A stretch of DNA of 10,054 nt from Euperipatoides rowelli (lineage: Eukaryota > Onychophora > Udeonychophora > Euonychophora > Peripatopsidae). The notes under the pieces were generated by a model, which was given only the letters and a program-made list of their open reading frames with translations, was not told where the DNA came from and did not search any database. Shown piece after piece: positions 9,380-10,054 of this stretch. The stretch lies in NCBI GenBank assembly GCA_003024985.2, contig PXIH01S0038639.1; one strand, given 5' to 3'. A program made the position numbers and the translations under genes. Positions within the stretch are counted from its first letter, which is position 1, and every line of letters begins with the position of its first letter.

Positions 9380-9805
9380 TATCTTGTAGGATACGGTAAC
9401 CATTTATTGTACACTTGTTGATTGCAATAGAATCTTGTTTTGTACACAGAGACCAAATGAGAGCACTGAGCAGTAGTCTAGATATGACCTAACGAATGCA
9501 TTGTATAAAGTATGCAAGACTTGTACATTAAATAGTAATTTAGAAGCATGGAGAACTACAGTGAAAGTAAAATTGCTAGTGCAGAGAACACTTAACTCTT
9601 TAATTGTATTACCGTAGATCTAGAAATGTTGCGGCTGTTTAGAATTTAGATTGGTAGTTAAAATGATTTGGAATTTTATTCCTTGGTTAATATTATTGTC
9701 CTACATTTTTATTATAGCGTAGTCAATATTTAGGTCTCAGCTATGACACCATTTAGAAAAAATGTTGAGGTCTTGTAAAATTTGGCGATAATTATTTAAG
9801 AATTA
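9380..9805 (-). pseudogene. Decayed non-LTR retrotransposon reverse transcriptase fragment
   Basis: The minus strand keeps recognisable pieces of the C-terminal half of a Jockey/CR1/I-type reverse transcriptase. ILQDLNIFSKWCHS (9740-9781) matches the region after the catalytic YADD box, then a stop codon (TGA, 9737-9739) sits where Trp is usual, followed by DLNID. Further on, LYNAFVRSYLDYCSVL (about 9461-9508) matches the thumb-region pattern LYNA.VRS.L.YCS. A frameshift follows, after which another frame reads WSLCTKQDSIAIN, matching the usual W.P.....I..IE continuation. At least two in-frame stops and the frameshift show it is dead. Catalytic YADD, endonuclease and 3' tail are not visible. 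The clade is not certain. Confidence 0.75.
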
Positions 9806-9818
9806 TTAGCCCTCCAAC

Positions 9819-9875
9819 TGCTTATCACGCTATTTCCACGGGCAGCACTTTTAGGTTAAAATTTGCTTATCACGC
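9819..9875. repeat. Direct repeat of TGCTTATCACGC
   Basis: The twelve bases TGCTTATCACGC occur at 9819-9830 and again at 9864-9875, 45 bases apart, and are followed by TATTT and GATTT respectively. The segment between them is GC-richer than the surroundings. It lies just beyond the upstream limit of the retrotransposon relic. Confidence 0.6.
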
Positions 9876-9941
9876 GATTTTAGACTGTTGAATGAAAAAA
9901 GAAATGTACAAAATAATTTCTAATAATTATAATTGTAACAA

Positions 9942-10024
9942 TGATAATAATAATAATAATAATTGATTATGTTTTATAATAATAATTGATGATGATGATA
10001 ATAATACTAATAATAATAATAATA
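9942..10024. repeat. AT-rich trinucleotide microsatellite
   Basis: ATA/TAA/AAT repeats with interspersed GAT units (GATGATGATGAT at about 9988-9999) and a short interruption TTGATTATGTTT. It is simple sequence reaching close to the right edge. Confidence 0.9.
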
Positions 10025-10054
10025 GTTTATTAGAAAATGCTTTGCGTATCAATT

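Noticed and set aside
1-10054. tRNA, rRNA, CRISPR arrays, bacterial operators or riboswitches
   Set aside because: None seen; the sequence is of eukaryotic intron character throughout.

Overview
The window looks like nuclear DNA of an invertebrate animal. It is very AT-rich (roughly 25-30% GC by eye), has no long open reading frames, is full of A/T homopolymers, microsatellites and decayed transposons, and carries two short, spliced protein-coding exons. The exact taxon cannot be told from the sequence. Nothing bacterial or viral in layout is present.

Gene content: one gene, on the minus strand, is supported. It is a CAS-family adaptor (p130Cas/BCAR1, NEDD9, EFS, CASS4 family). Exon A (7414 down to 7118) encodes the N-terminal SH3 domain. 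Exon B (5019 down to 4878) encodes the start of the substrate domain, with two YDVP tyrosine motifs. Both donors are GTATGT, both acceptors are AG, and the A-to-B junction is phase 0 to phase 0, so the reading frame continues across a 2,098-base intron. The start codon exon lies upstream (higher coordinates, probably outside the window) and the rest of the protein lies beyond position 1. Nearly all of the window is therefore intron of this one gene, or intron plus upstream flank.

Layout by region: 1-167 and about 2683-3064 hold two diverged copies of the same repeat, each ending in GAAAGTG next to TTAA, as in piggyBac-like elements. 1096-1499 is a possible hAT-like non-autonomous element bounded by CAGGGCT/AGCCCTG. 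3065-4877 is plain AT-rich intron. 4878-5019 is exon B. 5020-7117 is the intron between the exons, with a cluster of palindromes at 6489-6595. 7118-7414 is exon A. 7417-8844 is the upstream intron, with a G-rich and microsatellite stretch near 8310-8595. 8845-9153 is a compact element with 27-bp terminal inverted repeats and a 39-bp tandem array inside. About 9380-9805 is a dead fragment of a non-LTR retrotransposon reverse transcriptase (minus strand). The right end is a trinucleotide microsatellite.

No complete new system is visible. The most interesting items are the inverted-repeat element with its minisatellite core, the repeated piggyBac-like terminus, and a strong dispersed excess of the palindrome TAGGCCTA and its shorter forms TAGCCTA/TAGGCTA throughout the window.
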